Source: an uncultured Dorea sp. (lineage in GTDB: Bacteria; Bacillota; Clostridia; Lachnospirales; Lachnospiraceae). Taken from it: 22,202 nucleotides of DNA. This document shows positions 14,791 to 22,202 of this stretch, piece after piece. Under the pieces are notes generated by a model. It ran no database searches, was not told the DNA's origin, and was given only the letters and a program-made list of their open reading frames with translations. The translations under genes were made by a program, and so were the position numbers. The stretch covers positions 1-22,202 of the forward strand of contig CAJTVY010000051.1 of assembly GCA_910579925.1 (NCBI GenBank). Reading direction: 5' to 3'. The stretch's first letter is position 1, and every line of letters starts with the position of its first letter.

Positions 14791-15929
14791 TTGCGCAGGC
14801 TTAAGATCCCTTCTGCCAGAATCTTCGCATCATCCAATATATAATCAAACGCTCCCGCCTTATGAAGATTGATCACAATCAGTCCCGCAGGCACGGCAAA
14901 TATCATTGCAAACACGCCGCCTGCCTTATACCCGGCATAAAGCAGTACCAGCGTAACCAGTGGATTTAAGCCCATGCTGTCCCCCACCAGTTTCGGCTGA
15001 ATCAGCTGGCGCACCAGCTGGGTAACGCCATACAGAATAAGAAGTCCGATTACTAATTTATAATTTCCCATCATAAACTTATAGACCGCCCACGGAATCA
15101 ACGCCGTCCCTGTTCCGAAAAAGGGCAGAAAATCCAGGAATGCAATCAGAAACGCCAGCAGAAAGGCAAAATGAATCCCAAGCAGCAGAAAACCGGCCAG
15201 CAGCAGCATATAGACCACCACCATAATCTTAAGCTGCGCTCTGAAATATCCTCCCACTGCATATTTCAGATTATCTGTCACCATGGTCATTCGGGTCACC
15301 AGAGCATTCGGAGCAATCTTCTTTGCCAGACGAATCACATCCTCCCGCTGGGCAATAAAGAAATACGCCGAGATAAACGTCACAATCGTCGCAATCAGCG
15401 CAGAGGGAATCCCTTTGGCAAATCTTCCCGCCGCTGAAACCGTCGGCTCACTAAGCCTGCCGATCATATCCCCCATGGTCTGTTCCAGATTGTTCATCAT
15501 GGTATGCCACCCTTCCTGAACCCCCGCAGGAAGCAGATGAAAGATTCCCTTAAGATTTTCTCCAATAGTCTCCATTCCTGCTTCCAGATCCTGGTACATA
15601 TCCGGCATGTTCTGAATCAGACTTATGATCTCCCGCGATATTGTGCTTACAAGCAGATAGATCAGAAGCCCAAGCACTCCCAGAACACCGATAATAATCA
15701 GTGCAGATCCCCATTTCTTAATCAGCTTCATCCGCTTCTCCAGCCAGTTCACCACCGGGCTTGCAATGGACGCAATAACCCAGCCTATGACAAAAGGCAT
15801 GAAAAACCCAAGAAGCTTATAACCGAAATACAGGCACAGGACTGTTCCGACCAGACTGAAAGCAAGACTGACCGCCACCTTCCAGTAAGGGCGGTCATCC
15901 TGCATCTGTTCTTTGAAATTCATCTCCAC
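14787..15929 (-). CDS. ytvI: YtvI-like AI-2E family integral membrane protein (sporulation-type)
   Basis: Polytopic membrane protein of 380 residues in the AI-2E/PerM transporter family. Hydrophobic segments appear in an N-terminal block (about 18-50 and 70-95), then a long amphipathic soluble stretch (about 95-175), then a C-terminal block of several helices (about 178-200, 230-290, 295-320, 325-360). The signature FLDFLPFFGTGTALIPWAVY and the QPKLVGDSMGLNPLVTLVLLYAGYKAGG region are typical of the sporulation protein YtvI. Length is close to Bacillus YtvI (about 371). A GTG at 15929 follows AGAGGTG by 8 nt; an ATG at 15923 is an alternative. It follows engB by 33 nt and is probably in its operon. 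The transported substrate is unknown, and the sporulation role comes from the family name rather than proof. Confidence 0.85.
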   Translation of the reverse strand: MEMNFKEQMQDDRPYWKVAVSLAFSLVGTVLCLYFGYKLLGFFMPFVIGWVIASIASPVVNWLEKRMKLIKKWGSALIIIGVLGVLGLLIYLLVSTISREIISLIQNMPDMYQDLEAGMETIGENLKGIFHLLPAGVQEGWHTMMNNLEQTMGDMIGRLSEPTVSAAGRFAKGIPSALIATIVTFISAYFFIAQREDVIRLAKKIAPNALVTRMTMVTDNLKYAVGGYFRAQLKIMVVVYMLLLAGFLLLGIHFAFLLAFLIAFLDFLPFFGTGTALIPWAVYKFMMGNYKLVIGLLILYGVTQLVRQLIQPKLVGDSMGLNPLVTLVLLYAGYKAGGVFAMIFAVPAGLIVINLHKAGAFDYILDDAKILAEGILSLRN

Positions 15930-15962
15930 GTATTATTCACCTCTTTTAAGCGAAATATCCCT

Positions 15963-16550
15963 CTATATCAGATATTCCTTCTCCGCCAGTTCCCAGATCT
16001 CATCCCGTCCCTGCTTCGTAACTGAGGAAAAGGGAATCACCTTCGTTCCCGGAAGCAGGCCAAGTCCCTGCCTGACGGCCTTAACCTGCTTATCCTTCTG
16101 GCTCCTCTTAATCTTATCAAGTTTTGTTGCTATAATGATCGGATAATATCCCTGTGCCGCAATCCAGTCATACATCATCTTATCATTGGCCGATGGGTCG
16201 TGCCGGATATCAATCAGAAGAAAGACCGCCCGAAGCTGCTTCGAACCATGAAGGTAATTCTCCACCATGCGCCCCCATTTCTTCTTCTCCTGTTCAGACA
16301 CCTTCGCATATCCGTATCCCGGGAGATCTACCAGATAAAGTTCCTGGTTGATATTATAAAAATTAATCGTCTGGGTCTTCCCAGGCGTAGCTGAAATACG
16401 CGCATAAGACTTCCGATTCATCAATGTATTGATCAGCGAGGATTTTCCTACGTTGGATTTCCCGGCAAACGCAATCTCAGGCAGAGTATTCTCAGGCAGT
16501 TTACTGGTAATCCCACATACGGTTTCCAAATCTACGTTCTTAATAATCAT
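15963..16550 (-). CDS. engB: EngB/YsxC/YihA ribosome biogenesis GTPase
   Basis: Essential GTPase that helps late assembly of the 50S ribosomal subunit. At 195 residues it has the normal single-domain length. The G1 motif GKSNVGKSS spans 30-38, the G2 region contains ATPGKTQTINFY (about 54-65), G3 is DLPGYGYA (75-82), G4 is TKLD (142-145), and G5 is in PFSSVTKQG near the C-terminus. All nucleotide-binding motifs are intact. A purine-rich AAAGGGA precedes the ATG. It begins 10 nt after the lon stop codon, the usual lon-engB pair in Firmicutes, so it is almost certainly translated from the lon message. Confidence 0.97.
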   Translation of the reverse strand: MIIKNVDLETVCGITSKLPENTLPEIAFAGKSNVGKSSLINTLMNRKSYARISATPGKTQTINFYNINQELYLVDLPGYGYAKVSEQEKKKWGRMVENYLHGSKQLRAVFLLIDIRHDPSANDKMMYDWIAAQGYYPIIIATKLDKIKRSQKDKQVKAVRQGLGLLPGTKVIPFSSVTKQGRDEIWELAEKEYLI

Positions 16551-16560
16551 AGTTCCCTTT

Positions 16561-18906
16561 CTACTTCTTCGGTTTCGCCGCCTTACCCCGGCCGGCCAGG
16601 GAAAGCCTCAGCACTTCCTCCATACGGGAAACCGGCATAATCTTCAGTCCCCTGGTAATCTCATGGGACAGTTCCGCCACATCGGCCTCATTCTCCTTAG
16701 GAATCAGAACCATTTTAATCCCTGCATTCTTCGCCGCAAGCAGTTTCTCCTTAAGCCCGCCGATTGGAAGCACCCTTCCCCTCAGCGTAATCTCTCCGGT
16801 CATGGCAAGATCTGCCCTGGCCTTTCTTCCTGTAATAGCCGACATCATGGCCGTTGCCATGGTGATTCCGGCGGACGGCCCGTCTTTTGGCACTGCTCCC
16901 TCCGGAATATGGATGTGGATATCATGTTCCTTAAAGAAATGTTCGTCAATCTTGTGTTCTTTACTTACAGAACGTATATAGCTGATCCCGGTTCTGGCAG
17001 ATTCCTTCATCACGTCTCCCATCTGCCCGGTGAGCAGCACTTCCCCTTCTCCAGGCATGATGTTCACCTCAATCTGCAGGGTATCTCCTCCTACGCTGGT
17101 CCACGCCAGCCCCCGGACAATTCCCACTTCATCCGAATCATTTGCCATCTGATAAATATACAGTTCTTTCCCCAGATAATTAGAAAGGTTACGTTCCGTC
17201 ACACGGACAGACCCCTTCTTCGTCTCCAGAATCTCTCTTGCCGCTTTCCGGCAGATATCCCCGATCTTTCGCTCAAGCTGCCGGACGCCGGCCTCTTTCG
17301 TATAATTACGCGCCATCTTCCACAGCGCCTTCTTACTGATCGTAAGCTGTTCCGGTTTCAGACCATGCTTTTCTAACTGCTTCGGAATCAGATGTTCTGT
17401 CGCAATATGCATCTTCTCATTCTCTGTGTAACTGCTTACCTCAATCACTTCCATACGATCCAGAAGAGGGCGTGGAATAGGCTGCAGAGTATTGGCTGTG
17501 GTAACAAATAACACCTCCGACAGATCAACCGGAACTTCCAGATAGTGATCCCGGAATTTCCGGTTCTGCTCACCGTCCAGCACTTCCAGAAGGGCCGAGA
17601 AGGTATCTCCCTTATAATCATTGCTGACCTTGTCAATCTCATCCAGAAGCATCAACGGATTCTTCACCTCCGCCTGTTTAAGACCATTAGCGATCCGCCC
17701 TGGCATGGCCCCCACGTAAGTCTTCCTATGCCCCCGGATCTCCGCCTCGTCCCGCACGCCTCCTAAGGAAATGCGCACATAAGGCTTATTCAGCGCCCTT
17801 GCAAGAGATCTCGCAATAGACGTCTTGCCGGTTCCCGGCGGCCCCACCAGACAGAGAATCGGCGTATTCCCCTTCTTTGTCAGTGTTCGGACAGCCAGGA
17901 ACTCAAGCACCCTCTCCTTGACCTTTTCAAGGCCATAATGATCTTCCTCAAGAATCTGCTTTGCTGCCTCAATATCCTCAGATTCCTCACACAAACGATC
18001 CCAGGGCATCTCCAGCATCGTCTCAATATAGGTGCGGATAACGCCGTTCTCAGCCTGGCTGCCCAGGGTATTCTGAAATCTTCGGATCTCCTTTTTCAGT
18101 TTCTTCTTCACTTCCTCCGAAGCCTTAAGTTCCTCTGCCTTCTGCTGAAATTCTTCCGCATCAGAAAGAGAACTGTCGTCCCCCAGTTCCTCCCGGATCA
18201 GCTTTGCCTCTTCCCGCAGAATATACTCCCGCTGGTTCTTATCTACCCTTTTCTTAACCTTAGCCTGAATCTCATCCTTGACATTCATAATCTGAATCTC
18301 ATTCATCAGCTTTAGAGACAGCAGTTCGTAACGCCTGAACAGATCTGCCTCCTCAAGAAGCTGTTGTGCATCTGTATAAGAAAAGGGAACGTTGGCCGCA
18401 ATCACATCCACCAGTTTCTTCAGTTCCCCCATATTCTCCGTCTGGCTGGCCAGTTCCTTGGAAAGTTTCGGGTTCTTTGACAGATATTCCTTGAAAATAT
18501 CCTTAAGTCCCCGAAGCATCGCCTCCTGATTCATCGGATGGTCTGTCTCAGAATCCGTATCCGGGATCACTGTAATATTGGCCCGAAGATAAGGATCGTC
18601 GAATTCAATGGTATTGATGTATGCCCGCTCTTCCCCGGTAATCAGAACCCGGCTTATTTTCCTGGGCAGCTTAATGATCTGCCGTACCGTCGCCACACAT
18701 CCCATCCGATATACGTCTGCCATTCCCGGATCTTCCACGTCGCCATCTTTCTGGGCGGTCAGAAAAATCTTCTGATCGCCTTCAACAACCTCCTCGATGG
18801 CCTTGATGGACTTCGAACGACTGACGTCAAAATGCCGCACCATCTCTGGAAGGATCGTAATCCCCCTTAGAGTCACCATGGGCAGGCTCATTGTCTCTCT
18901 GTTCAT
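16561..18906 (-). CDS. lon: Lon ATP-dependent serine protease
   Basis: Cytoplasmic AAA+ protease that degrades misfolded and short-lived regulatory proteins. The 781 residues have the full LonA layout: an N-terminal substrate-binding domain (about 8-200), a coiled-coil region (about 200-310), the AAA+ module with Walker A GPPGTGKT (355-362, Lys361) and Walker B PLMLLDEIDK (about 417-426), and the C-terminal protease domain. The catalytic dyad is intact: Ser678 in KDGPSAG and Lys721 in GGLKEK. GAGGAG is 8 nt before the ATG. A terminator separates it from clpX, so it likely has its own start of transcription, although I could not pick a convincing promoter. No CIRCE element was seen upstream. 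engB follows immediately. Confidence 0.97.
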   Translation of the reverse strand: MNRETMSLPMVTLRGITILPEMVRHFDVSRSKSIKAIEEVVEGDQKIFLTAQKDGDVEDPGMADVYRMGCVATVRQIIKLPRKISRVLITGEERAYINTIEFDDPYLRANITVIPDTDSETDHPMNQEAMLRGLKDIFKEYLSKNPKLSKELASQTENMGELKKLVDVIAANVPFSYTDAQQLLEEADLFRRYELLSLKLMNEIQIMNVKDEIQAKVKKRVDKNQREYILREEAKLIREELGDDSSLSDAEEFQQKAEELKASEEVKKKLKKEIRRFQNTLGSQAENGVIRTYIETMLEMPWDRLCEESEDIEAAKQILEEDHYGLEKVKERVLEFLAVRTLTKKGNTPILCLVGPPGTGKTSIARSLARALNKPYVRISLGGVRDEAEIRGHRKTYVGAMPGRIANGLKQAEVKNPLMLLDEIDKVSNDYKGDTFSALLEVLDGEQNRKFRDHYLEVPVDLSEVLFVTTANTLQPIPRPLLDRMEVIEVSSYTENEKMHIATEHLIPKQLEKHGLKPEQLTISKKALWKMARNYTKEAGVRQLERKIGDICRKAAREILETKKGSVRVTERNLSNYLGKELYIYQMANDSDEVGIVRGLAWTSVGGDTLQIEVNIMPGEGEVLLTGQMGDVMKESARTGISYIRSVSKEHKIDEHFFKEHDIHIHIPEGAVPKDGPSAGITMATAMMSAITGRKARADLAMTGEITLRGRVLPIGGLKEKLLAAKNAGIKMVLIPKENEADVAELSHEITRGLKIMPVSRMEEVLRLSLAGRGKAAKPKK

Positions 18907-18936
18907 AAACCATTCTCCTCAATATCCGTGTATTAA

Positions 18937-18963
18937 GAAAAAGAATCCCGCGTGCGAGATTCT
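18937..18963 (-). terminator. Terminator after clpX
   Basis: On the minus strand AGAATCTCGC and GCGGGATTCT form a 9-bp paired stem with one mismatch around a 2-4 nt loop, followed by TTTTTC. It lies about 70 nt after the clpX stop and 36 nt before the lon start, and should end the tig-clpP-clpX transcript. Confidence 0.75.
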
Positions 18964-18971
18964 CCGCTTAC

Positions 18972-19001
18972 GGCGGACACAAACTATCTTTTGTATCCGC
19001 C
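18972..19001. repeat. Second hairpin in the clpX-lon gap
   Basis: GGCGGACACAAA (18972-18983) and TTTGTATCCGCC (18990-19001) pair over 12 positions with a single mismatch and a 6-nt loop. No U-tract follows on the minus strand. It sits just upstream of the clpX terminator and could be an RNA 3' stabiliser, a second termination signal or an operator for lon. Confidence 0.5.
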
Positions 19002-19032
19002 TCATATTCTTACATTACACACATTACAGATC

Positions 19033-20292
19033 TTATGCGCTCTCAGATCTTACGGATATGCGCTCGCACTCCGGCTCACTGATACCCTTCACCGCATCCG
19101 CCGTAATCCGGCATGCCTTAAGAGATTCATCAGAAGGAGCCTTATACATAATATCCATCATGATATTCTCCATGATCGCGCGCAATCCTCTGGCCCCTGT
19201 CTTCCTCTTCAAAGAAGTCTCGGCAACTGCTTTGAGAGCCTCTGTATCAAATGACAGTTCCACGCCGTCAAGTTCCAGCATCTTCTGATACTGCTTCACG
19301 ATGGCATTCTTCGGTTCCGTCAGAATCCGGATCAACGCCTCCTCATCCAGCATCTCCAACGCCACTGTGACAGGGACACGCCCCACCAGTTCCGGAATCA
19401 GCCCGAACTTCACAAGATCCTGAGGAAGCACCTGCCGAAGCAGCCTGTCAACATCGTTCTCATGCTTACCGCCGATATCTACGTTAAACCCGATAGATTT
19501 CCGGTCTATACGCTTCTCGATGATCTTGTCGATCCCTTCAAAAGCGCCTCCGCAGATAAACAGAATGTTCGTGGTATCAATCTGAATCAGTTCTTGATGC
19601 GGATGTTTTCTTCCGCCCTGAGGCGGTACGTTGGCAATCGTTCCTTCTATAATCTTCAGAAGGGCCTGCTGTACGCCCTCGCCGGACACATCCCTCGTTA
19701 TAGACGGGTTCTCGGACTTCCTGGTAATCTTATCAATCTCGTCAATATAGATAATCCCATATTCCGCCCGGTCGATATCTCCATCAGCAGCCTGAATAAT
19801 CTTCAGAAGAATGTTCTCCACATCCTCTCCCACATATCCAGCCTCAGTCAGCGCCGTCGCATCAGCGATTGCAAAGGGAACTCCTAAGATCCGGGCAAGA
19901 GTCTGGGCAAGCAGCGTCTTCCCACATCCAGTAGGACCAAGCATCAGAATGTTACTCTTTCCAAGTTCCACTCCTAAGTCTCTTCCCGCCATGATACGCT
20001 TATAATGATTATAAACCGCAACGGAAAGAACCTTCTTCGCCTCATCCTGGCCGATCACATACTCATCCAGAAACTCCTTGATCTCTTTCGGTTTCAGCAG
20101 ATTAATATCCGCAAAGGGATTCCACTGCCTCTCGTCGCCAAATTCAAACTCTTCTTCCAGAATCTCGGTGCAGACGTCAATACACTCATCACAGATATAA
20201 GCCCCGTTAGGCCCTGCAATCAGCTTGCGCACCTGATTCTGCGTCTTATTGCAGAACGAACACCTCACCTGATCGTCGTTCCTTCCTACCAT
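19033..20292 (-). CDS. clpX: ClpX ATPase, unfoldase of ClpXP
   Basis: AAA+ unfoldase that selects tagged or misfolded proteins and feeds them into ClpP. From the chosen start it has 419 residues, the usual size. The N-terminal zinc-binding domain has C11, C14, C34 and C37. Walker A is GPTGCGKT with Lys125, Walker B is IIYIDEIDK, and GYVGEDVENILLKI and RDVSGEGVQQALLKI are typical ClpX stretches. The IGF tripeptide at 267-269 is the loop that docks on ClpP, so it should form ClpXP. GAGGTG lies 5 nt upstream of the ATG at 20292; an in-frame ATG at 20337 lacks a site and would add 15 residues foreign to the family. It follows clpP by 67 nt. Confidence 0.97.
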   Translation of the reverse strand: MVGRNDDQVRCSFCNKTQNQVRKLIAGPNGAYICDECIDVCTEILEEEFEFGDERQWNPFADINLLKPKEIKEFLDEYVIGQDEAKKVLSVAVYNHYKRIMAGRDLGVELGKSNILMLGPTGCGKTLLAQTLARILGVPFAIADATALTEAGYVGEDVENILLKIIQAADGDIDRAEYGIIYIDEIDKITRKSENPSITRDVSGEGVQQALLKIIEGTIANVPPQGGRKHPHQELIQIDTTNILFICGGAFEGIDKIIEKRIDRKSIGFNVDIGGKHENDVDRLLRQVLPQDLVKFGLIPELVGRVPVTVALEMLDEEALIRILTEPKNAIVKQYQKMLELDGVELSFDTEALKAVAETSLKRKTGARGLRAIMENIMMDIMYKAPSDESLKACRITADAVKGISEPECERISVRSESA

Positions 20293-20359
20293 TCTCTCAC
20301 CTCGTCTAAGGACATGCTTCCGAGACGACCAGACCATGCGGACATTGCCGCCCGGTCCC

Positions 20360-20941
20360 TTACCGGCTCTTGATCACTTCATCAATCAGACCGTATTCCT
20401 TCGCCTCATCCGCCGACATGAAATTATCCCGATCCGTATCCACACTGATCACTTCTATCGGCTGTCCCGTATTCTCTGATAATATTCGATTCAATCTCTC
20501 ACGGGTCCTCAAAATATGCTTTGCAGCAATCTCAATCTCCGTTGCCTGTCCCCGCGCTCCTCCTGATGGCTGATGGATCATGATCTCAGCATTAGGTAAC
20601 GCCAGTCTCTTCCCCTTCGTTCCCCCTGCCAGCAGGAAGGAACCCATGCTCGCCGCCATACCGATACAGATCGTCTCTATATCACACTTAATATACTGCA
20701 TGGTGTCGTAGATTGCAAGTCCCGCCGTCACAGAACCGCCCGGACTATTGATATACAGGTGGATATCCTTCTCCGGATCTTCTGCCTCCAGGAATAACAA
20801 CTGTGCAACAACAACACTTGCAGATACATCGGACACTTCCTCACCAAGGAAAATAATCCTGTCTTTCAACAATCTTGAATAGATATCGTAGGAACGTTCC
20901 CCACGACTCGTCTGTTCAATGACATAAGGTACCAAACTCAT
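20360..20941 (-). CDS. clpP: ClpP ATP-dependent protease proteolytic subunit
   Basis: Serine peptidase that forms the two-ring tetradecamer of ClpXP (and ClpCP/ClpAP). The 193 residues match the family, with the catalytic triad Ser98 in GMAASMGSF, His123 in EIMIHQPSGG and Asp172 in DTDRDNFMS. The N-terminal MSLVPYVIEQTSRGERSYDI is the typical start and is probably cut after assembly. AAGGAGG is 7 nt before the ATG. It lies between trigger factor (31-nt gap) and clpX, the classic tig-clpP-clpX order. No CtsR operator was recognised near it; the operon promoter lies outside the window. Confidence 0.98.
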   Translation of the reverse strand: MSLVPYVIEQTSRGERSYDIYSRLLKDRIIFLGEEVSDVSASVVVAQLLFLEAEDPEKDIHLYINSPGGSVTAGLAIYDTMQYIKCDIETICIGMAASMGSFLLAGGTKGKRLALPNAEIMIHQPSGGARGQATEIEIAAKHILRTRERLNRILSENTGQPIEVISVDTDRDNFMSADEAKEYGLIDEVIKSR

Positions 20942-20972
20942 GTATCTGCCTCCTTGTGGCCTTGACTAGCCT

Positions 20973-22202
20973 CTATTTTTCAACAGCATTCTCTACCAGG
21001 AAGGTAATTGCCTCCTGAACAGCGATATCCTTCTTCATCTGTTCCTTTTCTTTCTCTCCCATGGTTTCTTTAATCTTATCTGCCTCCATCCGATATGTCT
21101 CAGCCATCTTCTGAACTTCTTCGTCAAATCTCTCTTCACTGACTTCGATGTTCTCCGCTTTCACAATCTCTTCCAATACAAGACGTGTCTCAAGACTCTT
21201 GACAGCCTGTGGTCTCATATCTTCCAGAATCTTCTCTGCGGATAATCCTGTAAACTGGAAATACTGCTCCATGGTAAGTCCCTGGCTCTGGATTCTGCGT
21301 GAGAAATCTTCTGCCATCTGGGACACCTGTGTCTCCACCATGGCATCCGGCAGTTCGTACTGTGCATTCTTCACAGCCTGCTCAACGGCCGCATCCTCCT
21401 GTTTTTCCTTACCCTCGGAAGCTTTCTTCTCTGCCAGGCTCTTCTTTAAGTCTTCCTTATACTCTTCCAATGTATCAAACTCGGATACTTCCCCTGCGAA
21501 TTCGTCGTCAATCTCAGGAAGTTCCTTAGCCTTGATCTCCTGTACCTTACACTGGAATACCGCTTCTTTTCCTTCCAGTTCCTTTGCATGGTACTTCTCC
21601 GGGAATGTCACCTTCACCTCTACGTCCACACCGGCTTCCACACCGATAAGCTGCTCCTCAAATCCTGGAATGAAAGAACCGGAACCAATAGTCAGCGGAT
21701 GATTCTCGCCCTTTCCGCCTTCAAAAGCAACCCCGTCTACAAATCCCTCATAATCAAGGATAACCTCATCCCCGTCCTGAACCGGTCGTCCCTCAACAGT
21801 AACGGTTCTTGCGTTCTTCTCAGCCTCTTCCTTAAGCCGGGCTTCGATCTCTTCGTCCGTCACATCTGTAGAGAACTTCTCTACCTCCAGGCCCTTGTAC
21901 TCTCCAAGAGTCACCGGCGGCTTCAGTGCAACCGTAGCCGTAAAGATGAAAGGCTGTCCTTTCTCAATCTGCACAACGTCAATCTGCGGTCTTGATACAA
22001 TCTCCTCCTCGCACTCATCGTAAGCGTCTGCATATGCCTTCGGAATCAGCGCATTGGCTGCATCATCATAGAAAATCTCCGCACCATACATCTTCTCAAT
22101 CATCTGGCGCGGAACCTTCCCCTTACGGAATCCCGGGATTGAAATCTTGTTCTTCTGCTTCTTATATGCACTCTGAAGCGCTTTTTCTAAATCATCGGCA
22201 GA
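20973..22202 (-). CDS. tig: Trigger factor (partial, N-terminus beyond window)
   Basis: Ribosome-bound chaperone and peptidyl-prolyl isomerase that meets nascent chains at the exit tunnel. The reading frame stays open to the last base of the window; 410 codons including the stop are visible and about 20 N-terminal residues are missing. The ribosome-binding signature GFRKGKVPR is encoded at about 22107-22133. The FKBP-like isomerase domain follows (DGDEVILDYEGFVDGVAFEG, then GSGSFIPGFEEQLIG), and then the helical C-terminal arms (about 21450-20973). An ATG at 22103 lies inside the gene, after the signature, and is not the true start. It leads the operon with clpP and clpX. Confidence 0.97.
   Translation of the reverse strand, partial: SADDLEKALQSAYKKQKNKISIPGFRKGKVPRQMIEKMYGAEIFYDDAANALIPKAYADAYDECEEEIVSRPQIDVVQIEKGQPFIFTATVALKPPVTLGEYKGLEVEKFSTDVTDEEIEARLKEEAEKNARTVTVEGRPVQDGDEVILDYEGFVDGVAFEGGKGENHPLTIGSGSFIPGFEEQLIGVEAGVDVEVKVTFPEKYHAKELEGKEAVFQCKVQEIKAKELPEIDDEFAGEVSEFDTLEEYKEDLKKSLAEKKASEGKEKQEDAAVEQAVKNAQYELPDAMVETQVSQMAEDFSRRIQSQGLTMEQYFQFTGLSAEKILEDMRPQAVKSLETRLVLEEIVKAENIEVSEERFDEEVQKMAETYRMEADKIKETMGEKEKEQMKKDIAVQEAITFLVENAVEK

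Noticed and set aside
18907..19032. Search for CIRCE (GAGTGC-type) or CtsR operators controlling lon or clp genes
   Set aside because: No matching palindrome or heptad repeat found; only the terminator and a second unrelated hairpin are present.

Overview
This window looks like chromosomal core sequence from a spore-forming Clostridia species, most likely of the Lachnospiraceae. That rests on strong AGGAGG-type ribosome binding sites, a trigger factor-clpP-clpX-lon-engB gene order, a YtvI-type sporulation permease, a CwlC-like amidase, MutS2 rather than MutS/MutL neighbours, and roughly balanced GC in the coding DNA. Species cannot be fixed from the sequence alone.

Layout. (1) 1-371: AT-rich DNA without a convincing complete gene, holding a minus-strand hairpin terminator; it begins exactly at the 3' end of rlmD. 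(2) 372-4213, minus strand: an apparent operon, read from right to left, of a membrane-anchored PDZ protein with a degenerate HtrA protease domain, a YhaM-like HD exoribonuclease and the 23S rRNA methyltransferase RlmD, driven by a good sigma-A promoter at 4349-4377. (3) 4434-8996, plus strand: mutS2, then an OmpR-type response regulator and its sensor kinase. (4) 9045-14704, minus strand: a CwlC-like amidase without a signal peptide, a chemoreceptor coupled to an FMN-binding lipoprotein, a 166-bp terminal-inverted-repeat element that supplies a promoter for the chemoreceptor, a zinc-ribbon protein with an Asp/Tyr tract and a C-terminal membrane anchor, and an orphan nitrite/sulfite reductase. 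(5) 14787-22202, minus strand: ytvI, engB, lon, then clpX, clpP and trigger factor (cut by the right window edge). A terminator separates clpX from lon.

How the genes work together. The right half is protein quality control: trigger factor folds nascent chains, ClpXP and Lon degrade misfolded or regulated proteins, and EngB assembles the 50S subunit. The left half adds ribosome maintenance (RlmD, and MutS2, which in Bacillus also acts on collided ribosomes), RNA decay (YhaM), an envelope pseudo-protease and a two-component system. CwlC-like and YtvI-like proteins point to sporulation.

I do not see a defence island, CRISPR array, tRNA/rRNA or intact transposase. The best candidates for something unusual are the inverted-repeat element at 12386-12551 that acts as a mobile promoter, the chemoreceptor/FMN-lipoprotein pair, the catalytically degenerate HtrA protein, and the sharp composition change at the rlmD 3' end, which may be an integrative-element junction.
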